A stretch of 64,000 nucleotides of DNA from JAGOEY01 sp017997515. Its GTDB lineage: Bacteria; Pseudomonadota; Gammaproteobacteria; Burkholderiales; Burkholderiaceae_C. The DNA is taken from NCBI GenBank assembly GCA_026314275.1, contig CP111109.1, positions 3,534,001 through 3,598,000 on the forward strand, in the 5' to 3' direction. The notes below the pieces were generated by a model, which was given only the letters and a program-made list of their open reading frames with translations, had not been told where the DNA came from and did no database searches. The position numbers and the translations under genes were made by a program. Below, one piece after another: positions 8,148-17,387 of the stretch; positions within the stretch are counted from its first letter, which is position 1; every line of letters starts with the position of its first letter.

Positions 8148-8708
8148 ATGACGATTGAAGACATCAAGAGCACCCTTGCCACCAAGATGGACCAGTCCAT
8201 TGGTGCATTCAAGAACAACCTCACACGTATCCGCACCGGCCGCGCCAACCCCGCACTGCTGGACACCGTGCAGGTGGACTATTACGGCTCCATGGTGCCG
8301 CTGAGCCAGGTCGCCAACGTGGCGCTGCTGGACTCCCGCACCATCAGCATCCAGCCGTGGGAAAAGGGCATGGGTGCCAAGATTGAAAAGGCGATTCGTG
8401 AAAGCGATCTGGGCCTGAACCCCGCCTCCATGGGTGACCTGATCCGTGTGCCCATGCCCGCCATGAGTGAAGAGCGCCGCAAGGAAATGACCAAGCTGGT
8501 GCGCACCGAAGGCGAAAACGCCAAGATCGCCGTGCGCAACCTGCGCCGCGATGCGAATGAGTCGGTCAAGAAGCTGGTGAAGGACAAGACCGCGTCCGAA
8601 GACGACCAGAAGCGCGCTGAAGCCGACGTTCAAAAAGTGACCGACCGCCATATCGCCGAAATCGACAGCCTCATCGTCGCCAAAGAACAGGAAATCATGG
8701 CAGTGTGA
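8148..8708 (+). CDS. frr: Ribosome recycling factor
   Basis: 186 residues, the usual length. The conserved blocks FKNNLTRIRTGRANPALLD, VPLSQVANV and IRVPMPAMSEERRKEMTKLV are present. With EF-G it splits the post-termination ribosome. The ATG at 8148 follows AAGGAGAG; an upstream alternative at 8124 adds eight residues not seen in the family. It follows pyrH by 25 bp, the standard order, so both are probably one transcript. Element A copy 4 begins 10 bp after the stop. Confidence 0.98.
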   Translation: MTIEDIKSTLATKMDQSIGAFKNNLTRIRTGRANPALLDTVQVDYYGSMVPLSQVANVALLDSRTISIQPWEKGMGAKIEKAIRESDLGLNPASMGDLIRVPMPAMSEERRKEMTKLVRTEGENAKIAVRNLRRDANESVKKLVKDKTASEDDQKRAEADVQKVTDRHIAEIDSLIVAKEQEIMAV

Positions 8709-8717
8709 TGCAGATGG

Positions 8718-8836
8718 CACACCCCCAGGCTTTTTCACTGCGTATAAACGCCAACCCCCTTGCAGGGGGCTCCACCAACGGCCCGGCAAAGCCGGTTCCG
8801 TGGTGTCTGCTGGAAGGGCACGCGCCCGTTTCGGGC
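8718..8836 (+). repeat. Element A, copy 4, inside the frr-uppS gap
   Basis: CACACCCCCAGG start, hairpin 1 at 8755-8769, hairpin 2 with arms CACC/GGTG (8773-8776 and 8802-8805), ACGG/CCGT and CCGGC/GCCGG around AAA, and hairpin 3 (GCCCG, TTT, CGGGC, 8824-8836). CCGGC/GCCGG and ACGG/CCGT are paired replacements of the copy 1 arms. It fills the gap between two co-directional genes and ends 11 nt before the uppS ATG. Confidence 0.9.
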
Positions 8837-8847
8837 TGCAGCGACCT

Positions 8848-9579
8848 ATGAGTTCCATTCCACACCACATCGCCATCGTGATGGATGGCAATGGCCGTTG
8901 GGCCAAACGCCGGTTTATGCCGCGTATCGCAGGGCACAAACAAGGCGTGGATTCACTGCGCCGCTGTGTCAAGGCCTGCGTCGAACGCGGCGTGGGTGTG
9001 CTGACCGTGTTTGCGTTCTCGTCCGAGAACTGGAACCGCCCGGCCGACGAAGTGTCGGGCCTGATGGAGTTGATGGCGTTGGCGCTGGGCCGTGAGGTGC
9101 CGCGCCTGTTGGCCGATGGGGTGCGTTTGTACTTCGTGGGGGAGCGTGCCGGGCTGTCGGACAAGGTCAGCGCCGGTCTGGCCCAGGCCGAAGCCGCTAC
9201 GGCACACAACCAACGGCTGGTGCTCAACGTGTGTTTTAACTACGGTGGCCGTTGGGACATTGCCCAGGCCGCTGCCGCGCTGGCCGCCCGTGGCGAAGCC
9301 ATCACCGAGGCCAGCCTGAACGGTGCGATGGCCATGTCCCACGTACCCGACCCGGACCTGCTGGTGCGCACCGGCGGCGAGCAGCGCATCAGCAACTTCT
9401 TGCTGTGGCAGGCCGCATACTCCGAGCTGCATTTCAGCGACGCGTTGTGGCCCGACTTTGACGAGGCCGAACTCGACGTGGCCATTGCAGCATTCCAGAA
9501 ACGTGAGCGCCGGTTCGGCAAAACGTCCGAGCAGCTCACTGCCGCCCCTTCCGCCCCTTCCGCCCACAAGCTTGCCTGA
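8848..9579 (+). CDS. uppS: Isoprenyl transferase (undecaprenyl diphosphate synthase)
   Basis: 243 residues. IAIVMDGNGRWAKRR holds the diphosphate-binding Asp and the conserved loop, FAFSSENWNRP the substrate-specificity segment, and RTGGEQRISNFLLWQAAYSELHF the C-terminal signature. It condenses isopentenyl diphosphate with farnesyl diphosphate into the C55 carrier of peptidoglycan and lipopolysaccharide. The ATG at 8848 matches the family start, but no Shine-Dalgarno is visible: Element A hairpin 3 sits where it would be. It leads the uppS-cdsA-dxr-rseP-bamA series. Confidence 0.96.
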   Translation: MSSIPHHIAIVMDGNGRWAKRRFMPRIAGHKQGVDSLRRCVKACVERGVGVLTVFAFSSENWNRPADEVSGLMELMALALGREVPRLLADGVRLYFVGERAGLSDKVSAGLAQAEAATAHNQRLVLNVCFNYGGRWDIAQAAAALAARGEAITEASLNGAMAMSHVPDPDLLVRTGGEQRISNFLLWQAAYSELHFSDALWPDFDEAELDVAIAAFQKRERRFGKTSEQLTAAPSAPSAHKLA

Positions 9580-9587
9580 GGAGCACC

Positions 9588-10436
9588 ATGCTCAAACAGC
9601 GTGTTATCACCGCCATCGTCCTGCTGGCGATTCTTCTGCCAGCCCTGTTTTACCCGTCACCCGTGCCGTTCTGCGCCGTGGCGCTGGTCATGATTGCGGC
9701 GGCTGGCTGGGAGTGGGGCCGCCTCAATGGCCTGCAGAACACGGGGTCGGTGCTGCTGGCTGGGGTCTGTGTGGCCTTGTGTGGTGCGGCGTGGCAAGCG
9801 GGTTGGTTGGTCCAGCCTTTGCCCATGCTGTGGCTGGTCACAGGCGCGGCCTGGGTGCTGGGCGGCGCTTTCTTGCTGCGTGCCGGAGTGGCCGGCTGGC
9901 CGCGTATCCCGCGTACCGTGCGTTTGGTGGGGGGTGTGCTGGGCTTGAGTCTGGCTTGGTTGGCCATGGCGCAGGCGCGGGTGGTTGGCATCAACTTCCT
10001 GCTGTCGGTGCTGCTGCTGGTCTGGGTGGCCGACATCTTTGCCTATTTCGCCGGGCGCACCTTTGGCCTCAAATTCACAAAGTCCAAACTGGCCCCCGCC
10101 ATCAGCCCCGGCAAAAGCTGGGAAGGTGTATGGGGCGGGATGGCGGGCGTGGTGGCGCTGGCGCTGGTGTGGGTCTGGGCCGACAAGACGTTTGCCCCTG
10201 CCGTGCCCAGTTTTTACAGCCAGCTGGCCTCGCGCCACATGGTGTTGCTGCTGGTGTCGGTGGTGTTTATGGGCGGCATGAGTGTGGTTGGGGATCTGGT
10301 CGAGTCGCTGATCAAACGCAGTGCCGGGGCCAAGGACAGCAGCCGCCTGCTGCCCGGCCACGGTGGTGTGTTGGACCGGATTGACGCCTTGTTGCCGACC
10401 CTGCCGCTGGCCATGATGCTGGTGTCGTTCACATGA
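9588..10436 (+). CDS. cdsA: Phosphatidate cytidylyltransferase (CDP-diacylglycerol synthase)
   Basis: 282 residues with about eight hydrophobic helices. The C-terminal signature is complete: SLIKRSAGAKDSSRLLPGHG then GVLDRID, with the KD and DRxD acidic residues that bind metal and CTP. It converts phosphatidic acid plus CTP to CDP-diacylglycerol in the inner membrane, the branch point of phospholipid synthesis. A GAGGAG site overlaps the uppS stop, and the last four bases overlap the dxr start (ATGA). Confidence 0.96.
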   Translation: MLKQRVITAIVLLAILLPALFYPSPVPFCAVALVMIAAAGWEWGRLNGLQNTGSVLLAGVCVALCGAAWQAGWLVQPLPMLWLVTGAAWVLGGAFLLRAGVAGWPRIPRTVRLVGGVLGLSLAWLAMAQARVVGINFLLSVLLLVWVADIFAYFAGRTFGLKFTKSKLAPAISPGKSWEGVWGGMAGVVALALVWVWADKTFAPAVPSFYSQLASRHMVLLLVSVVFMGGMSVVGDLVESLIKRSAGAKDSSRLLPGHGGVLDRIDALLPTLPLAMMLVSFT

Positions 10437-11629
10437 GCGCGCCGCAGCGCAAGCAGCGTATTGCGGTGCTGGGTTCGACCGGCTCCATCGGCTGCAACAC
10501 ACTCAACGTGCTGGCACGGCACCCGGACCGGTTCGAGGTCTATGCCCTGGGTGCGGCCACTCAGGTTGACCTGATGCTGCAGCAGTGTGCCCAGTTCCAG
10601 CCCCGTTTTGCTGCCATGGCGAGTGAGCCGCATGGTCGAGCCTTGCAGGAAAAAATCAAGGCAAATGGGCTTCCAACGCAGGTGCTGTGGTCGCAAGGTG
10701 CTATGGAAAATATAGCATCCAGCGACGAGGTCGATATGGTGATGGCCGCTATCGTCGGTGCAGCTGGTCTGGGCCCGTGCCTGGCAGCGGCGCGCAGCGG
10801 CAAACGCCTGTTGCTGGCCAACAAGGAAGCGCTGGTGGTGGGTGGTGAATTTTTCCTGCGCACGGTAGAGCAGGGCGGGGCCCGGCTGCTGCCCATCGAC
10901 AGCGAGCATTCCGCCATCTTCCAGTCGCTGCCCGAAGACCCCGCAACCTGGCAGTGCCGGGTGCACAAGATCATCCTGACCGCGTCCGGTGGCCCGTTTC
11001 GCACCCGTGACCCGGCCACCCTGCGCGACGTGACACCCGAGCAGGCCTGCGCCCACCCGAACTGGTCGATGGGCCGCAAAATTTCGGTGGACTCGGCCAC
11101 GATGATGAACAAGGCGCTCGAAGTGATCGAGGCGCGTTACCTGTTTGGTGTGGCACCCGCACAAATCGAGGTGGTGATCCACCCGCAAAGCATCGTGCAT
11201 TCGATGGTGCAGTACCGCGACGCGTCTTTTGTGGCGCAGCTGGGCTCGCCCGACATGCGGGTGCCTATTGCCTATGGCCTGTCCTGGCCCGAGCGTATGG
11301 AGAGTGGCGCGGCACCGCTGGATTTCACGTCCCTGGCGGCCATGACCTTCGAGGTGCCCGATGCCCAGCGTTTCCCCGGCCTGCAACTGGCGTGGGACGC
11401 GTTGAACGCAGCCCCGGGCACCACAGCGGTGCTGAACGCGGCCAACGAGGTCGCTGTGCAGGCCTTTTTGGACCGCCGCATCCGTTTTGACCAGATTCAC
11501 CACGTCAACCTTGCAACTTTGGAGGCCGTATCGCCCTCCAACCCGTCCTCACTGGAAGAATTGCTGGCGCTGGATGCTCTCTCGCGCGAAGCTGCGCACC
11601 ATGCCATGACCTCCATGGCAGTGCGGTGA
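10433..11629 (+). CDS. dxr: 1-deoxy-D-xylulose 5-phosphate reductoisomerase
   Basis: 398 residues, full length. LGSTGSIGCNT is the NADPH-binding loop, LLANKEALVVGGE and SEHSAIFQ hold metal and substrate ligands, and GGPFRTRD, HPNWSMGRKISVDSATMMNK and PQSIVHSMVQ are family signatures. It makes 2-C-methyl-D-erythritol 4-phosphate, the committed step of isoprenoid precursor synthesis, feeding uppS just upstream. Start overlaps cdsA by four bases, implying coupling. An AT-rich patch with an ATA codon (10663-10715) matches Element B, in a spot where the protein family is variable; protein length is not changed. Confidence 0.97.
   Translation: MSAPQRKQRIAVLGSTGSIGCNTLNVLARHPDRFEVYALGAATQVDLMLQQCAQFQPRFAAMASEPHGRALQEKIKANGLPTQVLWSQGAMENIASSDEVDMVMAAIVGAAGLGPCLAAARSGKRLLLANKEALVVGGEFFLRTVEQGGARLLPIDSEHSAIFQSLPEDPATWQCRVHKIILTASGGPFRTRDPATLRDVTPEQACAHPNWSMGRKISVDSATMMNKALEVIEARYLFGVAPAQIEVVIHPQSIVHSMVQYRDASFVAQLGSPDMRVPIAYGLSWPERMESGAAPLDFTSLAAMTFEVPDAQRFPGLQLAWDALNAAPGTTAVLNAANEVAVQAFLDRRIRFDQIHHVNLATLEAVSPSNPSSLEELLALDALSREAAHHAMTSMAVR
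10663..10715 (-). repeat. Element B patch inside dxr
   Basis: On the plus strand: GGCTTCCAACGC, 11 nt, TCGCAAGGTGCTAT, then GGAAAATATAG. This is one of the more diverged matches, but keeps the exact 11-nt spacing and the AT-rich GCTAT arm in an otherwise GC-rich gene. Confidence 0.45.
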
Positions 11630-11663
11630 GGCGCACAGTGGCTTATTTGCCCGGGAAATAAAG

Positions 11664-13034
11664 ATGCTGACGATTGTTGCGTTTATTGTGGCCTTGGCCC
11701 TGTTGATTGCCGTACACGAGTACGGGCACTACCGCGTCGCGGTGGCCTGTGGTGTGAAGGTGGAGCGGTTCTCGATCGGGTTTGGCAAGACACTTTTCCG
11801 CTGGCAGCCCAAGGGGTCGCCCACGGAGTTCGTCATTGGCATGCTGCCCTTGGGCGGGTACGTGAAGATGCTCGATGAGCGCGAAGCACCCGTGGCCGAA
11901 CATGAACGGCATCTGGCGTTCAACAACCGTCCTTTGCGGCAGCGCGCCGCCATTGTGGCTGCCGGGCCAGCCGCCAATCTGCTGCTGGCAGTGCTGTTGT
12001 ATGCCATGGTGAGCTGGGTGGGTGTGCAAGAGCCACGCGCCGTGTTGTCGATGCCCGCAGTGGGCTCCATTGCCGAAAAGGCCGGATTGCGGGGAGGCGA
12101 GCTGGTCACCCGTGCAGGCGTGGAGGGTGAAGCCCTGCAGCCGGTGCAGTCGTTTGAAGACTTTCGCTGGCTGCTGACCCAGGCGGCACTGAACGGCCAG
12201 AACGTGCAGCTGGAATTGCAAGCATCCGCCGCCTCAGGTCAAACTGCGTTGCAGGAATTGCGCTTGCCCCTGGGGGGTATGGCGGCCAGCGAGGTGGACG
12301 CCCAGTTGTTCCGCAAGATCGGTATCGTGGGCCCGTGGACTCCTCCGGTGATTGGTGAAGTGATGCCCGACGGTGCCGCAGCCGCAGCGGGCCTGCGTTC
12401 GGGCGACACCGTGCGCCGTATCGGTGCCACGGACATCGTGGACGGCCAGCAACTGCGTGAAGCCATCCGTGCCTCCGTGCAGGGAACCCAGCCCGTTCAG
12501 AAAAACTGGACGGTGGAGCGTAATGGTTCCACCGTGACGCTGAACGTCACACCCGCTGCCCTGCAGGATGGGGCCGCCGTCGTGGGGCGTATTGATGCTT
12601 ATGTCGGAGGCGCCCCAGAATTTGTGACAGTGCGCCATGGGCCGTTCACCGGCCTGTGGAAAGGGGTGGTGCGCACCTGGGAAGTCTCGGTGCTGACGCT
12701 GCGCATGATGGGCAAGATGGTGATTGGCCAGGCGTCGCTTAAAAACCTGAGCGGGCCGCTCACCATCGCCGATTACGCGGGCAAGTCTGCCAGCCTGGGG
12801 TTGACCCAGTACCTCACCTTTCTGGCCCTGATCAGCGTCAGCCTGGGGGTTTTGAACCTGTTACCGCTGCCTGTCCTCGACGGGGGGCACCTGATGTATT
12901 ATCTTTGGGAGGGTGTGACTGGCAAAAGCGTCTCCACCGCGTGGATGGAGCGTCTCCAGCGCGGGGGTGTTGCAGTGCTGCTGGTCATGATGTCCATCGC
13001 ACTTTTCAACGATGTCTCCCGGCTCTTTGGCTAA
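11664..13034 (+). CDS. rseP: RIP metalloprotease RseP (site-2 protease)
   Basis: 456 residues. The zinc motif HEYGH is at residues 18-22 in the first membrane helix, and NLLPLPVLDGGHL near residue 400 gives the third zinc ligand in the C-terminal membrane segment. Two PDZ domains lie between. The protease cleaves membrane-anchored anti-sigma factors and signal peptide remnants inside the inner membrane. Its place between dxr and bamA is the standard gene order. A short gap to dxr (34 bp) suggests co-transcription. Confidence 0.97.
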   Translation: MLTIVAFIVALALLIAVHEYGHYRVAVACGVKVERFSIGFGKTLFRWQPKGSPTEFVIGMLPLGGYVKMLDEREAPVAEHERHLAFNNRPLRQRAAIVAAGPAANLLLAVLLYAMVSWVGVQEPRAVLSMPAVGSIAEKAGLRGGELVTRAGVEGEALQPVQSFEDFRWLLTQAALNGQNVQLELQASAASGQTALQELRLPLGGMAASEVDAQLFRKIGIVGPWTPPVIGEVMPDGAAAAAGLRSGDTVRRIGATDIVDGQQLREAIRASVQGTQPVQKNWTVERNGSTVTLNVTPAALQDGAAVVGRIDAYVGGAPEFVTVRHGPFTGLWKGVVRTWEVSVLTLRMMGKMVIGQASLKNLSGPLTIADYAGKSASLGLTQYLTFLALISVSLGVLNLLPLPVLDGGHLMYYLWEGVTGKSVSTAWMERLQRGGVAVLLVMMSIALFNDVSRLFG

Positions 13035-13100
13035 TCTTTCGGCTGCTGCCGCTCCACCATGGCGGGCCACCCCTGCTTCGTTCAGCCTCGAAAATCTTTC

Positions 13101-15398
13101 ATGAACCATCATTTCAATCGCTTTCACCTGCGCACGGTCTCTGCCGTGGTCGCCATGGCCTTTGCCGCACAGGCTGCCTGGGCCGTCGATCCCTTCACTG
13201 TGAGTGACATCCGTATCGAAGGCCTGCAGCGTGTTGAGCCAGGCACCGTGTTTGCATCCCTGCCCGTGCGGGTGGGTGACACCTACAACGACGAAAAGGG
13301 TTCTGGCGCGATCAATGCATTGTTCGCCCTGGGCCTGTTCAAGGACGTTCGTCTCGAAACCAACGGCAACGTGCTGGTGGTGGTGGTCGAAGAGCGCCCC
13401 ACCGTGGCGGACGTTGAATTTGTCGGGACCAAAGAGTTCGACAAAGACACGCTGAAAAAAGCCATGCGTGACGTAGGCCTGGTCGAGGGACGCCCATTTG
13501 ACAAGGCGCTGGCCGACCGCGCCGAGCAGGAGCTGAAGCGCCAGTACATCAACAAGAGCCTGTACGGTGCCGAAATTGTGACCACGGTCACACCGATCGA
13601 GCGCAACCGGGTGAACCTGACCTTCAGCGTGACCGAAGGCGACGCCGCCAAGATCAAGGAAATCAACATCGTGGGCAACAAGGCCTTCAGCGCGTCCACG
13701 CTGAAGGGCCAGTTTGACCTCGACACCGGTGGCTGGCTCAGTTGGTACACCAAGTCCGACCGCTACGCCCGTAACAAGCTCAACGCCGACCTGGAAGCAC
13801 TGCGTGCGTACTACCTGTCGCGTGGGTATCTGGAGTTCCGGATCGATTCCACCCAGGTCGCTATTTCGCCTGACAAGGAGGATATTTCTGTCACCATCAA
13901 CGTCACCGAGGGTGAGCGCTTTGTGGTCTCCAACGTCAAGCTAGAAGGCAACTACCTCGACAAGGACGATGAGTTCAAGTCGCTGGTGACGATCAAACCC
14001 GGTGAGGCTTTTAACGCCGATGCCGTGGCCCAGACCACCAAGGCTTTTACCGACTATTTTGGTAACTTTGGTTACGCCTTTGCGCGGGTGGAATCGCGTC
14101 CCGAGATCGACCGTGCCACCAACCAGGTCACGCTGGTGCTGCAGGCGGACCCATCACGTCGCGCTTATGTGCGCAAGATCAATATTTCGGGCAACAACAA
14201 AACCCGCGATGAAGTGCTGCGCCGTGAATTCCGCCAGCTGGAGTCGTCGTGGTACGACGGTGACAAGATCAAGCTGTCCCGCGACCGCGTGGACCGCCTG
14301 GGTTATTTCACCGATGTGAATGTGGAAATCCAGGAAGTGGCAGGCTCACCTGACCAGGTGGACTTGATGGTCTCCATGGTCGAAAAACCCACAGGCAGCT
14401 TGACCTTGGGTGCGGGTTTCTCCAGCGCCGAGAAGGTCTCTCTTTCATTCGGTATCAAGCAGGAAAACGTATTCGGCTCGGGCAACTACCTGGGTATCGA
14501 CGTCAACACCAGCAAATACAACCGCACCCTGGTGCTGAGTACGACCAACCCGTACTTCACCCAGGACGGCATTTCGCGCACCCTGGATCTGTACCACCGC
14601 TCCTCCAAGCCGTACCAAGACCAGGGCGGTAACTACGAGTTGGTCACCCAAGGTGCGAGTGTGCGTTTTGGTGTGCCCTTCAGCGAAACCGACACCGTGT
14701 TTTTCGGCGGCGGTCTGGAGCGCACCACCATCAAGCCGGGCACCAACATGCCGGCCGTTTATCTGGCCTACGCGGAAGAGTTTGGCTACACCAGCCTGGC
14801 GGTTCCACTCACCATCGGCTGGTCGCGTGACAGCCGCGACAGTGCACTGGTACCCAATTCGGGTCTGTACCAGCGCCTGAACACCGAATGGTCGGTGGCG
14901 GGGGATGCACGTTACCTGCGTGCCAACTACCAGATCCAGCAGTACATCCCGCTGAACAAACAGTTCACGCTGGCATTTAACGGTGAAGCCGGCTGGGGCA
15001 AGGGCCTGAACGGGCAGCCTTTCCCGGTTTTCAAGAATTTCTATTCCGGTGGCTTGGGTTCGGTGCGTGGTTTTGACCAGGGCACCCTGGGCCCACGTGA
15101 CGTGACGGGTTCGTCTATTGGTGGACCGAAGAAAATCACGTTGAACGCGGAGGTGATTGCGCCGTTCCCCGGTGCAGGAAATGACCGGACCTTACGTATT
15201 TTTGCATTCACCGACGTCGGCAACGTGTTTGGTGAAGACCAAAAGTTGAGAGCCTCTGATCTGCGGGCTTCCGTAGGTGTCGGCTTGAGCTGGATTTCGC
15301 CCATTGGCCCGTTGCGGATTGCATTTGCCAATCCGTTGCGCAAGCAGGCGGGCGATAGAATCCAGAAATTGCAATTCCAAATTGGTACATCCTTCTAA
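13101..15398 (+). CDS. bamA: Outer membrane protein assembly factor BamA
   Basis: 765 residues. The first 28 or so are a Sec signal ending AQAAWA; five POTRA repeats follow (to about residue 425), then a 16-strand barrel with the VRGF motif (GGLGSVRGFDQGTLGPRD) and a C-terminal Phe as needed for barrel recognition. BamA folds and inserts outer-membrane beta-barrel proteins. The ATG at 13101 is chosen because it starts the signal peptide; an upstream in-frame ATG at 13059 would place 14 polar residues before it. Its TAA shares one base with the skp ATG. Confidence 0.98.
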   Translation: MNHHFNRFHLRTVSAVVAMAFAAQAAWAVDPFTVSDIRIEGLQRVEPGTVFASLPVRVGDTYNDEKGSGAINALFALGLFKDVRLETNGNVLVVVVEERPTVADVEFVGTKEFDKDTLKKAMRDVGLVEGRPFDKALADRAEQELKRQYINKSLYGAEIVTTVTPIERNRVNLTFSVTEGDAAKIKEINIVGNKAFSASTLKGQFDLDTGGWLSWYTKSDRYARNKLNADLEALRAYYLSRGYLEFRIDSTQVAISPDKEDISVTINVTEGERFVVSNVKLEGNYLDKDDEFKSLVTIKPGEAFNADAVAQTTKAFTDYFGNFGYAFARVESRPEIDRATNQVTLVLQADPSRRAYVRKINISGNNKTRDEVLRREFRQLESSWYDGDKIKLSRDRVDRLGYFTDVNVEIQEVAGSPDQVDLMVSMVEKPTGSLTLGAGFSSAEKVSLSFGIKQENVFGSGNYLGIDVNTSKYNRTLVLSTTNPYFTQDGISRTLDLYHRSSKPYQDQGGNYELVTQGASVRFGVPFSETDTVFFGGGLERTTIKPGTNMPAVYLAYAEEFGYTSLAVPLTIGWSRDSRDSALVPNSGLYQRLNTEWSVAGDARYLRANYQIQQYIPLNKQFTLAFNGEAGWGKGLNGQPFPVFKNFYSGGLGSVRGFDQGTLGPRDVTGSSIGGPKKITLNAEVIAPFPGAGNDRTLRIFAFTDVGNVFGEDQKLRASDLRASVGVGLSWISPIGPLRIAFANPLRKQAGDRIQKLQFQIGTSF

Positions 15399-15919
15399 TG
15401 AACACTTTTTCTCGTCAATGGACCCTGGGCTTGGTCATGGGTCTGGCTGCAGTGGCAGCTCCTGCCTACGCTGAGGATTTCCGCGCGGGCTTCGTCAACA
15501 CCGACCGCATCTTCCGCGAAGCGGTGCCTGCCAAGGCAGCGCAGACCAAACTCGAACAAGAGTTTTCCCGCCGCGAGAAGGAAATCGTGGATGCGGGCAA
15601 CACCCTGAAGAGCGCTTCGGAAAAGTTCGAGCGCGAAGCGCCCACCATGGCCGAAAGCCAGCGCGTCAACCGCCAGAAACAACTGGTGGAACAGGACCGT
15701 GACTTCCAGCGCAAGCGCCGTGAGTTCCAGGAAGACCTGAACTCCCGCAAAAACGAAGAGCTGCAACAGGTGCTGGAACGCGCCAACCGCATCATCAAAC
15801 AAGTGGCCGAAGCCGAGAAGTACGACGTGATCCTGCAGGAAGCCGTTTACTTCAACCCTAAGCTCGACATCACTGACAAGGTGATCAAGGCGCTGAACGC
15901 TGCTGGCACTGGCAAGTAA
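15398..15919 (+). CDS. skp: OmpH/Skp family periplasmic chaperone
   Basis: 173 residues: a signal peptide ending APAYA, then RAGFVNTDRIFRE, a long charged coiled coil (about 45-130) and a C-terminal strand region, the Skp jellyfish layout. Skp carries unfolded outer-membrane proteins through the periplasm to BamA, encoded immediately upstream with a one-base overlap, so the two are translationally coupled. Confidence 0.94.
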   Translation: MNTFSRQWTLGLVMGLAAVAAPAYAEDFRAGFVNTDRIFREAVPAKAAQTKLEQEFSRREKEIVDAGNTLKSASEKFEREAPTMAESQRVNRQKQLVEQDRDFQRKRREFQEDLNSRKNEELQQVLERANRIIKQVAEAEKYDVILQEAVYFNPKLDITDKVIKALNAAGTGK

Positions 15920-15942
15920 GCCAGTTGCGCGGGTAGACACGG

Positions 15943-16929
15943 GTGGCATTGCGTCTTGGCTCCATTGTTGAAGCACTCGGAGGAGAACTGTGGGGTGATG
16001 CAGCCCTGCAGATCACGGCCCTGGCGCCCCTGGAGTCAGCCACCCCTGCCGACCTGAGTTTTCTCAGCAACCCACGCTACCAACAGCAACTCGCCGCCTC
16101 CCAGGCGGCGTGTGTCATTGTGGGGCCGGCCATGCGCGATGTAGCCGTGGCGCGTGGAGCCTGCATCGTCACCGACCAGCCGTACCTCTATTTCGCCCGC
16201 GTCACCCAGCTCTGGAAGAAAAGCCAGGGTCGTGGTGCCCCGGTGGGGATCCACCCCAGCGCGGTGGTGGACGTGGACGCCGATGTGCATCCCACCGCGT
16301 CCGTGGGGCCGTTGTGTGTGGTGGAGCGGGGTGCCCGTATTGGTGCCCATACCGTGCTGAAGTCCCGCGTGACGGTGGGAGAAGACTGCCACATCGGTGA
16401 ACGTTGCATCGTGCATGCCGGTGTGGTGATTGGGGCAGACGGCTTTGGTTTTGCCCCCAATCCCAGTGCCGCCGGTGCCTGGGAAAAAATTGAGCAGCTG
16501 GGGGCCGTGGTGATCGGCAACGACGTCGAAATTGGTGCCAACACCTGTATCGACCGGGGTGCCCTGGCCGACACCGTGCTCGAAGACGGCGTCAAACTCG
16601 ACAACCTGGTGCAGATCGGCCACAACGTGCGGGTGGGAAAACACAGCGCCATGGCCGGGTGTGTGGGTATTGCGGGCAGCGCCACCATCGGTGCCCACTG
16701 TACCGTGGGCGGCGGGGCCATCGTGCTGGGGCACCTGAGCCTGGCCGACCATGTGAATATTTCTGCCGCGACGGTGGTGACCCGCACGATTTCAGAGCCG
16801 GGCCACTACACTGGAATGTTTCCCATCGATGACAATGCGCGCTGGGAAAAAAACGCTGCAACACTCAAACAACTGCACACTTTGCGCGAGCGCATCAAAG
16901 CGCTGGAGCGAACGCTGAAAGCAGCATGA
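15943..16929 (+). CDS. lpxD: UDP-3-O-(3-hydroxyacyl)glucosamine N-acyltransferase
   Basis: 328 residues starting at a GTG that gives the usual LRLGSIVEALGGELWGD opening. An N-terminal uridine-binding domain (1-100) precedes left-handed beta-helix hexapeptide repeats (about 105-290) with the VQIGHNVRVGKH block and its catalytic His, and a C-terminal helix. It adds the N-linked hydroxyacyl chain in lipid A synthesis. Located 23 bp after skp and 16 bp before fabZ in the normal order. Confidence 0.97.
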   Translation: MALRLGSIVEALGGELWGDAALQITALAPLESATPADLSFLSNPRYQQQLAASQAACVIVGPAMRDVAVARGACIVTDQPYLYFARVTQLWKKSQGRGAPVGIHPSAVVDVDADVHPTASVGPLCVVERGARIGAHTVLKSRVTVGEDCHIGERCIVHAGVVIGADGFGFAPNPSAAGAWEKIEQLGAVVIGNDVEIGANTCIDRGALADTVLEDGVKLDNLVQIGHNVRVGKHSAMAGCVGIAGSATIGAHCTVGGGAIVLGHLSLADHVNISAATVVTRTISEPGHYTGMFPIDDNARWEKNAATLKQLHTLRERIKALERTLKAA

Positions 16930-16945
16930 ACGGAAGAACAACTCG

Positions 16946-17386
16946 ATGATGGATATCCACGCAATTCTCAAGCAACTGCCCCACCGCTACCCCTTTCTGC
17001 TGGTAGACAAGGTCATCGAGCTGGAGAGCAACACGCGCATCAGGGCGATCAAGAACGTCACCTTCAACGAGCCGTACTTTGGTGGGCATTTCCCGGGCCG
17101 TCCCGTGATGCCCGGTGTGCTGATTCTGGAAGCCCTGGCCCAGGCCGCAGGCCTGCTGGCGTTTGACGCCATGGGCAAGGTGCCCGACGAAAACAATATC
17201 TACTACTTCGTGGGTATCGATGGGGCACGTTTCAAGCGCCCGGTGGAGCCCGGTGACCAGCTCATCCTCACCATCACCATCGACCGCGTGCGTGGCGGCA
17301 TCTGGAAGTTCAAAGGTGTGGCCACCGTGGGTGACGAGGTGGCGTGTGAGGCCGAGCTGATGTGCACCATGCGGGCCGTGAACTGA
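16946..17386 (+). CDS. fabZ: 3-hydroxyacyl-[acyl-carrier-protein] dehydratase FabZ
   Basis: 146 residues of the hot-dog fold. LPHRYPFLLVDKV and FGGHFPGRPVMPGVLILEAL carry the catalytic pair His48 and Glu62. It dehydrates 3-hydroxyacyl-ACP in fatty acid elongation and so competes with LpxA and LpxD for the same hydroxyacyl-ACP pool, which fits its position between them. Start is the first of two adjacent ATG codons. Confidence 0.98.
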   Translation: MMDIHAILKQLPHRYPFLLVDKVIELESNTRIRAIKNVTFNEPYFGGHFPGRPVMPGVLILEALAQAAGLLAFDAMGKVPDENNIYYFVGIDGARFKRPVEPGDQLILTITIDRVRGGIWKFKGVATVGDEVACEAELMCTMRAVN

Positions 17387-17387
17387 C

